The position numbers were made by a program, and so were the translations under genes. The notes beneath the pieces are model-generated. The model searched no databases, was not told where the DNA came from, and saw only the letters and a program-made list of their open reading frames with translations. This document shows, in pieces, positions 1 to 11,078 of a stretch of DNA of 64,000 nucleotides. How positions within the stretch are numbered: the first letter of the stretch is position 1; each line of letters starts with the position of its first letter. This stretch comes from Cannabis sativa (taxonomy: Eukaryota > Streptophyta > Magnoliopsida > Rosales > Cannabaceae): assembly GCF_029168945.1 (NCBI RefSeq), contig NC_083602.1, forward strand, positions 64,128,600 to 64,192,599, read 5' to 3'.

Positions 1-2440
1 ACCTTGATATACAAATCAAGTGTAGTAGTAGTAAACTCCTCGTAATAGGATCTGAAAGGTTGAATTAAACACAACATTTTCTCCACCATTACTCTTCCTT
101 AATCACAAAATCATTGATAATGTGAAATTCCTCTCTATATGTCTACTCTTTTTGGGATACTGGATTCTATACCTTTGGCAACTACTTTTGGTTAATCAGG
201 AAATTAACAATAGTAGTTTAGGCAATTTAGAATAGTGCTAAAGATATATAGAACTTTCCTTAGACTGAATAAGTACCTTTCCTGCAACTTTAACATTCAG
301 TCTCTTTCTGGTAGACCTAGAGACTTCAGATAGGTTTTTACACTTCTCTAAAATCACTATTCCACCCCCAGAGTAATCACCCTCTTATCAGAATGTTTTT
401 CTAGCACAAAGGCAAATTTCAAAATCTGATGTGGTGTAGTCTAAGAGTTTTAAATACACCCTTATTGACTAACATATAGTTCCTCTTCTTAATCTTAAGA
501 TTTACTTGATTGTCTTCCAATGTTCCTCTCCTGGATTAGTCTGATACTTACTCATTACTCCCACTCAACAGCAGGTGTCTGGTCTAAGGCATACTAAAGC
601 ATATCTGAGACCTCTCACTGTTGATATAAGAAATTCTTTCCTGGCTTTATCTTTTCTGGAATAGTTGAGACTTTTCCTTAGATAAATAAAATCTATGCCT
701 AGAAGTCGAGAAGTTTCTATAGATTGCCATTAGAAAGAAAATGCTTCAGCATCTTACTAAAGTAAGTTGCTTGCATAAGAGTAAGTAATTACCAGGTATA
801 CCACAAGCCATAGGTTTAGATTAACTCAAACCTATAATGCTGGGAAAAGGAAGTTTTGTTAAGTCCATTGAATAGACTTATACACGAAATTTCCTTTTAT
901 GTCCTTCTAATAGAAAACTTTAGGTTATTCCATGTGAATGGATCAAACTATAGTTCTCTTGGCTTTTCTTCTTAGTTTCTTATCTTGACAATCCATTACT
1001 TGTTTAAACTCACAATGGATTTTAATCACTAGTGTTTTCCAAGTCATGAGAAGGTGAGTTCCTAGAAACTCTACCACTACGACAAGGTACCGTGAATTAT
1101 GTCTAAGAAAACTAAATGGTATTGACCTCTTCGGTTGTGACAAGACAACAGAGGCAGTGGGATCATCGTATGTCAAATAAGATGATAGAACACTTTTGGA
1201 ATCAAGAAAAATATCTCCTTTATTTTCAGACTTAGTCATTTTCTTAGAAAAGTAGTATTTGTTTGAACAAACACTTTCTTATCTACTGACTATGGGATGG
1301 TCCACCCCTAATCACTTAGAATAGCTAACAAACATGCAAACCATGGTTAACAGTTCTAGCTTTTCTTAAGATTTTGATTAGGTCATCCATGAATCTAGGT
1401 TGTGACAAGACAACAGAGGCAGTGGGATCATCATATGTAAGATGATAGAGCACTTTTGGAATCAAGAATTAAATATCTCCTTTATTTGCTACTTGTTTTT
1501 TAGACTTAGTCATTTTCTTAGAAAAGTAGTATTTGTTTGAACAAACACTTTCTCATCTATTGACAATGGGATGGTCCACCCCTAATCACTTCAAATAGCT
1601 AAGAAACCATGGTTAACAGTTCTAGCTTTTCTTAAGATTTTGATTAGGTCATCCATGAATCTAGTAATGATTTACATTAAGTATACAACCATTACATCAT
1701 TCTGAAATTGTATTACCATAGAAGGAATTAGGCAACGACTAGTAACTAATCATCAACATGCAACTCGAAATTTCTGGGGAGGTAAGTTTGGATATAATTC
1801 AAAAATCAATTTAATGATCTTTGAACTGCATATCTACTAACTATTTCTCCACCCCTATCAGTTTGCAAGATCATTAACCACTTACCTTAATGGTTTTAAC
1901 CATTGCTAGAAATTTATGAAATTTTTCAAACATTTCAAATTTCTTTGCATAAGGTATAATCTAGAGTGATCGTTTTAAGAATATAACGAAAAACTCATAT
2001 CCACCCCTGAATGTACATCCATCTACGAATGAGATGAACAACTTTTCAGTGGATATAGGCATATTAACTCTTTGCAGAGATTGATCTTGTCAAAACCACT
2101 ATGAACAAGATACAAATGCCATAGATTAAAAAAATGGTTGTGTGTTTTTGATGATTTAGGTATAGTAATAAAGAGTTCTTAGAATATTGCAAGTGGATCC
2201 TGGTCACAGAATACTAAACTCATATTCCATACTTTAATATACAGTTTTTTTTTTGAATCCATTAATAGAATATGGATATTAAACACTTGTGAAAGTGTAA
2301 CTGTATTGTATTCTGGAAATAGAAATATAAGAAAATTTTTGTTTGGAATCTAAAATTAAAGTCAAATACTTAAATTTATACCAAATATAATGAGTAATTC
2401 TATCTTGGATCACCACTACTAATTTAACTCTAAGTCTGAT
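1..2440 (-). pseudogene. Eroded Copia pol remnant of A1 (RT/RNase H end)
   Basis: On the minus strand this matches A3 30480-32790, where short in-frame pieces look like Copia RT/RNase H (a RYQINPGEEHW block and a TLGGG block). In A1 the reading frame is broken throughout by stops and small indels, and no catalytic motif survives intact. Short open stretches such as 943-1239 carry no domain I recognise. It is treated as dead pol-derived sequence; the assignment rests mainly on alignment by eye to A3. Confidence 0.6.
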
Positions 2441-5400
2441 TTGCCCATATAAGTAGGAGATTTCTAAGATTGAGGACTTATATCATTTTGGGATAGAATT
2501 TCGGGAATATAATCAAAAGTGTCATTTAATTTCTTAAGAGAAAATAGAATGACATTAAATGATTTATAGACCATTCATCCAATGATATGTTATAGAGCTA
2601 ATTCGAAATGAATAAGCTAAGAGGAATTAGGATATTTTCGTTTATAAATAAGAATCCAACGATGCTTCGATTAGCGAGAGTCAAAGTAATCTTATTTATA
2701 CAATCTTCTTGTTTCATATTGTAAAAATACTAGTCTAAGGTGTCATCAATTGATGAACAGCTAGATGTTGCATATACAATATTTATCTTTCGAGATCTTA
2801 CACTATTATGTATGTCTAATGGTGAAAATCCATTAGGGATTTATCTCATTAGATAAACAAACATGTTAGACCAACAATGAAGATTCGAAATTAAACTACA
2901 ATTTAATAACAGAAATTAACATGGTTCAATATAAATTCATACACAATTCAGAAATTATTTAACATATAGCAAGTAGGAATGACCAGTGAAAATACTAAAA
3001 CATACAATCCTAAATAATTTCCAAGGTTTTCAACAAACTGATACAGTGTCCCGGTAGGCGAGACTCAAAGTATCATTCATTGAATAGAGTTGTCAGCTCA
3101 TCTAAAATAAAAACCATTCTAGCAACCTTTTATTCGATCAAAATAAGAATCCAACGTTGTCCGCGTAGGCGAGAGTCAAGGTTATTCTCATTTTATGAGC
3201 TTCCACCATTGTTTCATGTTTCATAAGTTTATCTCTAAGTAGTCACCGTAGGGGAGAGTCTAATAAAGACGAAAACTTACAAAACACTTATCAAATGAGA
3301 TTTTACGGTGTTAAATGCGTTCAACCAATAACCATCCATAGGGGGACGAAGTCTAGCGTCTCGAGGTTATATTGAAAACATTTAACTTTTGTAAGACCAA
3401 CAATGGAGATCGAATATATTAATAATAATCAAGCTCATTATTTAAAGTGAGTTGTATTTTCTTTGATTCTCTTTATTTAATCTATTTATTTTAAATATAT
3501 ATTGATTTAAAATTTCCAATTTAGAATGAAAAATTCTAAATATAAATTTTAATTTAATATTTATAAATTTTACTTAGATGGATATGAAAATAACATGAAT
3601 TATTTCCATCTTAGTAATAATTTCCAATAAATATTTAGAAAAATATTCAATTTAAGTTGTTACAAAATTAATTTAAATTAATTTACAACTCAAAACTTAA
3701 TTTTCTATAAATATATATTGCATTTCGAAAAATTAAAGTATTTAATAATACAATTTTCGCAATTGCTTGTTAAAATAAAATAAAAATAAATCCTGAAAAA
3801 ATTATTCTAATTTAATGTTGGCCCAAAATTAATAAATAAATTAATTTACAACAAAAAAATATAATTTTCCTATTTAATTAAATATATAAGAAAATTTTTA
3901 AATATTTAAGTATGATGATGAAAATCAACTTAAATATTAATTTTCTATTTAATTAAATACACTAGAAAAATACTTCAAGCAAAAATATCACCTATCTAGA
4001 TTTTCCTTTGACTAATTAATTCAATTTCTAATAATATACTTTAATTCATTTATTTTAAATTAATCAATAAATGAAAAAATCATTGATTTAAGTTGGTCTA
4101 AGAATTAATTAAAATAAATAATTAATTTACAACTTAATCTATTTTTCTAGATAAATTCAAAATCATCTTGCATTATGAAATGCCATTTCGAAAATTGATC
4201 AATAAAATAAAGAAAAAATATATTTTAAAAATTAGTTAAATTTAGTTGAAAAAATAAATTTCAACTAAAAATTTTTTTCTATTTAATTAAGTGTCATGAA
4301 AAAGAAATATTTAAGTATCATGATGAAAATCAACTTAGATATTTAATTTTCAATTAATTAAATGTATTAAATTCAAGAAATAAATAATTAAGTGTAGAGA
4401 AGGCTTAATTATTAATCTCTAGTTTAATACTAGGAAAAAATATACTTAAAAATAATTGTACCAAAATTAATTATTTAAATAATTAATTCACAATGTATAA
4501 TATTTTCCTATTTAATATTAGAAATAATAAGTAGTCTAGAAATAACTATCTAGAAAATATCTTATTTGACTAAGTATCTTTTCCACAAAATTTGAAAAAA
4601 TGTCTAATTTAAGTTGTATTAGAAGAAATCTAGAACTTAAGTATTTTCAAATTTAAATTTAACTAAATATCAAAAATTAAGTTGTAACCACTTAATTTGA
4701 AAATATTCCATTTTAAGTTAATATTTTAAAAAATATCAACTTACAAAATATCTGAAGAATCTTAATAACCAATTCCTAAAATTCCTCAACTTAATTTTGA
4801 AATTTTAAATCCAAAAGATATTCAGATTTAAGCTGATTAGTTAGTGATAACTAATTTTAAACTTAAATAGGAATATTTAATGAAAAATTCAAATTAAGCT
4901 TAAGAAAGAATCTACTTGGTTATAATTCTATATTTAATTAAATACAAGAAAATACATATAGTTTAGCTTAGAATAAAATTCTTTAAACTATGGTTTTCTT
5001 AAATTAATTTCAAAATAAATGAAATTAATTATGTTGCTAATCAATTTTATTAGGTTAAACTAATTTAATTAACCTAGTACAGTTATTCAAATCAGGCAAA
5101 TGGGCCTTCACAATTGGGGTAGTTCATGTGAGGAGGGGCTGGGTTCAGTATGTCGTACCCACCACTATGGCTCCAAACTCTCACACAAGGCCCAAAAGAG
5201 AGGAATTTTTAACCTTAAAATGAACAACTGTTATTAATTGAATAGGCCCAAAAACTAAATGGGCATAATAAAATCTATCAAAAACTATGATATTTTATTT
5301 AGCAACAACAACCTATATGCATCTATAATAAAATTAAACACATAGGCTCACATAGGCACACAATTTGGATGGATCCTATCAAGTTGCTAGGTCATACACA

Positions 5401-6643
5401 AATGAAAGAAGATTGTAAATATACCTGTTCCAAATTATTTACTTGACCAAGGGAGCCATGAGTTAAAATCAAATCATTGGATCTGTCAACAAGTTAACCA
5501 TGGCTATTTACAATCAAGCAATAATAGGTTTTAAACACTTACAAACAAGCTAAAACACATACTCCTGCAACAAGGTTAGCTGGATAGTTGGATGTAGAAT
5601 TTATTTAATTTTAAATAAATAATTTCGAAAAATTAATTAAATAAAAAAAAATTATTTTTGAAAAATAATAAAATAAAATAAAATTTATGTATTTTCAAAA
5701 TTAATATAATAATATTTAAAATTAAACCTACAATTTTGAAAAATTAGTTTTCAACCAACCTAAATATCATTTCAAAATTTGCTAACTACTTTTAAAAATT
5801 TAATGTTATTTTATAAATGAAAATTAAATAAAAATTAAAAAAAGATAAATAAATATCTTTTTCAGATTTTATAATTTAATTTAAATAAATAAAATAACAA
5901 AATTTAAAAGTTAGCAAAATATCTTACATCTATTTAAAATTACATGATTATAGTTATCTTATTTTAAATTTAAATAAGGTCAAATTATTTAAAAAAAAAT
6001 TAATTTAAAAAATTTAATATCTGACCTTAAATTTAAAAATAAGATAAGATATAATCAAATTTAAAAATAAGATAGATAATTAAGCAAAAAAGATAGATAT
6101 TTACTATTTTAAAATTCAAATTACACTAATATCATGAATTAATTTAATTATGATATTTAGAATTGAATTAGGAATAGTAAATGTCTAAATACAAAACTAC
6201 ACAAAAAATCGGAAGTTAAATCCATGAAATAGCATGAAAAATCGAAGAAAAACGAAAAAAATGCGAGCTGTACGGACGGTATGCATTGCATACTGTCCAT
6301 GGGCGCGAATGGGAGTGCTTGGGCGAGGAAACACGGCGCAGCAAGGGTGCTGCATGATTTCCGCGCGCGCGTGGTGCAGTAACACCATCCCGATATTTTT
6401 CGAAACTTCAAAAAATCATAACTAATTCAAATTAAATCGAAATTGAGTTCTGTAAAAAGGTAATTTGCTTAATTTTTTCTATACTATCCAATAAAAATAA
6501 TTCCAGAAACAGATATTCAATTATTTTTCACGAAAAATTTACAAACATCAATCAATCATCAAACAACACTCAAAACAACATGATACCATCCAAAACACAA
6601 ACAAATCGTTTTAAGTCCAAATTTCTTGCAAGCAAATCAATTA
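2440..6643 (-). other. Non-coding leader of A1 between PBS and pol remnant
   Basis: About 4.2 kb of mostly AT-rich sequence with no gene. In element order (right to left) it holds the GC-rich cassette at 6261-6394, a T-rich flank, an AT-rich tract, a conserved GC block of about 110 bases (5097-5205), a second very AT-rich tract (3430-5050), and repeated modules carrying GCGAGAGTC-type motifs (near 2666, 3057, 3163 and 3250). No gag lies where A2' and A4 have it; instead there is a second copy of the leader module. Confidence 0.7.
6157..6411 (-). CDS. Leader small ORF, 84 aa, hydrophobic C-terminal tail (A1)
   Basis: Sense-strand open frame next to the PBS. Roughly the first half is encoded by the GC-rich cassette. 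The second half, from SVQLAFFSFFF through MDLTSDFLCSFVF, is rich in Phe and Leu and nearly matches the tails of the equivalent frames in A2, A2' and A4, all stopping at the same place. The tail could span a membrane. Against coding: the flank is T-rich and poor in stops, and sister copies share nucleotide sequence anyway. No known family recognised; function unknown. Confidence 0.3.
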   Translation of the reverse strand: MKFRKISGWCYCTTRARKSCSTLAAPCFLAQALPFAPMDSMQCIPSVQLAFFSFFFDFSCYFMDLTSDFLCSFVFRHLLFLIQF

Positions 6644-6662
6644 CCATGGCTCTGAGGCCAGT
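6644..6662 (-). other. Primer-binding site of A1
   Basis: Just inside the 5' LTR the minus strand reads TGGCCTCAGAGCCATGG. This resembles the initiator-Met tRNA primer site common in plant Copia elements (TGGTATCAGAGCC), with two mismatches. It fixes the element as minus-strand and the neighbouring LTR as 5'. Confidence 0.8.
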
Positions 6663-8561
6663 TGTTGGAAATTATTTTACCAAGATCTTAGATCTACTCA
6701 CAAGTATGTTGATTAACACCCTAAATATGAACTTCTGAAACGATTATGAAATAAACACATATAAAGTATGAGAAACCTTACATTGGGTGCAGCGGAATAA
6801 TATGACTACTTCCGTTCAGATCTCTAACCCTTGTATCCTTTCTGTCCTAGAGTATTATCAAGATCTGAACCCGGATCTCTTTCACTCCTTCTTTAGTGCT
6901 GAAACTCCTTCTTGTTGAATGTCTTTCTTCAGGATCTTCCTCACTATCATTGAGGTATCACTTGCTGTGTGTGGGCACTACTCTAACACTAAGTAATTTC
7001 GAAATTGAAGAGGGAAGAAAGAGATAAGGTGGCGGCTAGGTATAGAGAGAGAAGGCTCAGGTTTTTCTCTGAAGGAAATCAGAAGCAAAAGTGTAATTTT
7101 CCTGAAGCCTTCACTATTTATTTATAGCATTCCACTAGGGTTAGGTGTGAATTATTTGGCATTAAAATAATGAAAATATGCATGAGATCATAAATCCTAT
7201 AAAAGTGGCCGGCCCTATACAATATGGATTTGGGCCTCACTTTTTCCAATTTTGCAGTTTTATCAATTTTGTATCTAATTTTCTCAAAAACGCCAATTTT
7301 CAAATTCAACCATTTAAATGCCAATTCTAACTATTTAATAACTTTAAATAATTATCAAATAATATTGTCATTTATCATATTTATTAATTGAACCATACAA
7401 AGTATCATAATTAACATATATGCCCCTAAAACTCTTTCTTTACAATTTCGCCCTTACTTAGTGAAAAATTCACAAATAGACATAGTCTAATTTGAGAATT
7501 ATAATTGATTAATCAAAACCAATTATATGAGTCTTACAAGCAATAGTATCTCAACTAGTGGGGGGGACCATGGGTCTATATAACCGAGCTTCCAATAAGC
7601 AGATCAAGAATTTATCACTTAAATTCACTAACTTATTAATTCTTCGTTGAATCCATGCATAGAACTTAGAATTGCACTCTCAGTATATAGAATGCTCTAT
7701 ATGTTCCACCATATAGACACATCATTAGTTATCCATTGTTATAATCCTAATTTGATCAATGATCCTCTATATGAATGATCTACACTGTAAAGGGATTAGA
7801 TTACCGCTACACCCTACAATGTAATTTATCCTTAAAACACTTAACCCCGTATAAATGATATTTCAGCTTATGTGAAATGAGTACTCCACCATTTATTTTC
7901 GTTTGGTCAAGCTCGAAGGAGATCATCCTTTACTTACTATTCGCCAGATAGAAGCTATAGATTCCATGTTTATGTTAGCACTCCCACTCAATTGCACTAC
8001 CGTGTTCCCAAAATGTACGTATCACCCTGACCCAAAAGTAGGCTTAACTAACAAATCAAAGAACACGAATAGCCTCTTGAGATTGAGCCTAATCATAACA
8101 CGATTAAGATCATTTGATATAGGATCAACTAGGCGATATTGACTTGAATAGATATTACAGTAAGTTTAATAAATCTAAGTCAAATTTCAATATCGGTCCC
8201 TTCCGATGCATACTCCATGCATCCAACCTGAGCTTTACTTTAACCAATGCTCTGGATAGAACATAGCATTTATCCAAATGCAAGTAAACTCTGTTGTAGA
8301 TTATCATATCAGTAAAACCCTGTGTTTGATAAATCTAGGAATCTTTATTCACATAGTCATGTTTACTTTCCAAAGTGTTGACAACACAATAAACAGGATC
8401 AAGTATGTGAAAAGGGTTTCAGATGAATTCATACAATATGTACATATAATCATGAAATAAATCATGTGAACCATGCAACATTAAATGTTATTTCTGATCT
8501 ATATTAATAAGTAAATCTGATTATATTGAAATGAGTTTTATTTAGGGCATAAAACCCAACA
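6663..8561 (-). repeat. 5' LTR of A1 (1899 bp)
   Basis: Minus strand begins TGTTGGGTTTTATGCCC and ends CCAACA, directly followed by the primer site. A TATA box (TATAAATA, minus strand) lies at 7119-7126, about 450 bases before the LTR end; it would start transcription into the element. Subfamily shared with the A3 LTR (32801-34704). Short antisense open frames in it recur in A3, explained by LTR identity. Confidence 0.92.
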
Positions 8562-8898
8562 ATTAAAAGCGCATAAAAGGTAAAAATATTGTCCACACCT
8601 TATGGAGGTATTTTTATAAATAAAGTATAAATTTATATTTTCCATGTAATAGTTCGTAAAAAATTTGATATATATATTAGGTTAGGTTGAAGTTACCTAG
8701 AATGTACGTATACTTAGTTTTATATAAAACCAAAGAACTAAGTCACGCTTCGCGCGGTGTTGTCAAACTTTTGTAATATTTTTATATATATTGTACTTAT
8801 ACTAAGTGATATAATAAAAAATAATACATTTTGAGTGTGTGTTATTATAAACAAAATAATTGTATTAAAATTAGAAATATAGTTTCCTATTTTTAAAA
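8562..8898. other. Spacer between A1 and G1, unassigned
   Basis: AT-rich sequence of 337 bases without a gene. Its only notable part is a GC hairpin at 8744-8759 (minus strand CACCGCGCGAAGCGTG) followed on the minus strand by ACTTAGT. This faintly resembles plant Helitron 3' ends (GC hairpin, then CTAGT-like end), but the match is imperfect and no Helitron 5' end or replicase is present. Confidence 0.4.
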
Positions 8899-11029
8899 TG
8901 TTAACCCGAAATTTTTTCCTAGTGACACAGACATCAATATTTGACATGTGGCATGAAGGATGACGTCACAGAAATGGGTAGACCCGAGTGATAGTAGTCA
9001 ACTTGGGAGGGGACCCTACCCTTGCACCCAGGTTGACTTTGGGATCTCTGGGATGGAAGTAAGGACTTCAATAACTTGAATCCAAGATATTATCTTTCAA
9101 ATATTCTATACCATGAAGACATGGACCAACCTAATACATGGTCTATGAGCTGAAATTACACGAACTTGCAACCCAAATCCCAACCTGGGGACCTAGGGTT
9201 TCCACCCAACACCCAAGTTTACATCCTCAACTAGGGTTTCATTTTTCGAGACCATCTTAGTGAAAAATTGGCCAAAACTTGTATTGGGACATCAACTTGA
9301 CATATCACACACATGTTTGGGGCATCAGAATTAGATTTAGAGTAAGTTGGTTTTTGAGCACCCGAGGCCCTGGGGCCCGAGCACCTAGTGCCCATGTTGA
9401 CAATTTGTCAATCAGGGCAACGGTCAAAGATCTAAATTTTGCATTGAATCTACCTTCATAAAAAAAATGGAGAAATAGGTCCTTTCGGAGGAAAAACAGC
9501 AATTCCTGGGCAGAACAAATAGGGCCCAACGCCCAGGTTCACACATGGAGCTAGCCCTGCACCCTTGTTAATTTGTCAACCTAGGCCACAATAAATGGAG
9601 CTTTCCCAACATTCTTTCAAGCATCATCTCCGTCTTCAAAAATATTGAGATTTAACTATTTCTGGGGACCAAGTGAACCTATCGAAGGAGTAGAAGAGGG
9701 ACCTAGCGCCCAAGTTGACACTTGGGACTGGGGCCCTGCGCCTAGGTTGACATTTTCTCAATATGGGCTGTTTCCTATTTAGTTCAGCAAAAATTGCTTC
9801 GGGTATCTTCACCGTCATCAGAAATAACAGAGATTCAAGTAAACTCCGGGAGAAAAACATAAACCTGAGTCCCTGGGAATAGGGCACAGTGCCCAGGTTG
9901 ACCTGGTGCTGGGCGCAGTGCCCAGGTTGACAATCAACCTGGGATGATAAATATGATGTGACCATTGAATTCGGCATTGCAAAAAAATAGGGGGAGAGAC
10001 CCCATCCTCAAGTTTAGAAGCCTTGGAAACCTTGAAAGTATAAAAAATAGAATCCCGAGAGCTCAATTTAAAGCCCCATTGCCCAGGTTAACAAATGGCA
10101 TAGCTTCGTTGGATTCTTCTTATCTGAATCTAATGTCATTTCGACCGTTTATCATGTTTTCACAAGTGCAATGATCCATAAAGTCAAATCAACCAAATTC
10201 ACAACTTTAATTTTGGCTCATTGGGAAGCAGAAAGTTTCGAGTCTTCTGTTTCGGTAAAACAGCAACATCTTCGAGAATATGTGACCAGTTTCACATAAA
10301 CATATAAAAGTACTAAGGGGTGTCAAACCATCCCTTAGGCATCTCAAAGGACTTCCCTTAGAAGTTTTTACACTTATACAACATCCAGGTTGACGTCAGA
10401 TGTCAACCTGGGCGATGGAATATGAACTGCCTTCAGTAAAATAGCCATAACTCACTCAATTTTTTATTCGATTTACAATATTCAACTTGCATTTTGAAGG
10501 TTTTTAAGCCCTCAATCAAGTATTGCGTCACACCCCAAGCGTAATTTTGAAGATACCATCATCAAAAATCACCCCAAGAGAGTTACGAAAATAAGGTCTG
10601 GGTAATTCGCAATAGGACCCACTAGACATCAAAAATAAGCTATCACCAGCAGAAGCTAATTTTCACTGTTAAGTCATCATCAACGGTGGAAAATACTTTA
10701 TTTTTATTTTATCTTCTATATTTTTGGGCCTCCTTCACCTATAAAAGGATAGCTCCCTTAGTTTATTTTAAACTTTTAAAAAACTACCCATAAGGTTAGA
10801 GCTTCTCTCTCTAGAATTCAAAGCTTCAGATACTTAAACATTAGTTATAATTACCATCTTGTGAGAAATATAAACTAAAAGTATACATAGCCCCATTACT
10901 ATCACGATGTAGGATTGAACTACTATAAATCGATGTGTCTATCATTAATTACTTTACAACTTTTCTTATTCTTGCTAATCTCGTGCGCGGATGTGGCTTA
11001 GAAGTCTAGTCCAGATTTCTTAGTCAACA
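8899..11029 (+). repeat. 5' LTR of G1 (2131 bp)
   Basis: Starts TGTTAACCC and ends GTCAACA just before the primer site; the same start recurs at 15003. It contains many copies of a CCCAGGTTGAC-like motif on both strands (clear AGGTTGAC cores at 9030, 9744, 9895, 9924, 10387; inverted near 9578 and 10402) and a TGACGTCA palindrome at 8961-8968. Confidence 0.88.
10740..10747 (+). promoter_or_regulatory. TATA box of G1 LTR
   Basis: TATAAAAG preceded by a C-rich stretch, about 290 bases before the LTR end, in the position expected of an LTR core promoter. Transcription would start about 30 bases downstream. Confidence 0.55.
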
Positions 11030-11052
11030 TTTTGGTGCTTTCATTGAGAGCC
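11030..11052 (+). other. Primer-binding site of G1
   Basis: The sequence after the LTR reads TTTTGGTGCTTTCATTGAGA; TGG pairs with tRNA 3' CCA. The same run follows the 5' LTR of G2. I could not name the tRNA with confidence. Confidence 0.65.
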
Positions 11053-11078
11053 ACAGCTCAAGAAAGTCACTAAGAAAT

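Larger units (their letters stand above)
1..8561 (-). mobile_element. Copia-type LTR retrotransposon A1 (partial, 5' LTR plus internal region)
   Basis: Minus-strand element whose 5' LTR is at 6663-8561 and whose internal region runs left to base 1. Base 1 matches sequence about 60 bases before the 3' LTR of sister copy A3, so the missing 3' LTR should begin just left of the window. It has no gag; the region next to the missing 3' LTR is an eroded pol. The internal sequence is a close reverse-complement copy of A3 (26402-32800). The 5-base target duplication cannot be checked because one end is outside the window; the candidate is ATTAA at 8562-8566. Confidence 0.9.

Noticed and set aside
7903..8142. 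79-aa frame in the A1 LTR, with a near copy at 33220-33459 in A3
   Set aside because: It is antisense to both elements and its similarity follows from LTR identity. No start context, domain or codon-level sign of selection is visible. The same goes for 8278-8460/32902-33156 and 24888-25115/46802-47029.
1..8561. Classifying A1 and A3 as LARD elements that never had coding capacity
   Set aside because: Traces of Copia RT/RNase H (RYQINPGEEHW and TLGGG blocks) remain, so they are decayed or deleted Copia copies.
8738..8760. Possible Helitron 3' end on the minus strand
   Set aside because: The hairpin has an imperfect stem and the terminal motif is ACTTAGT, not CTAGT. No 5' TC end or RepHel sequence is in view, so it is noted only in the spacer entry.
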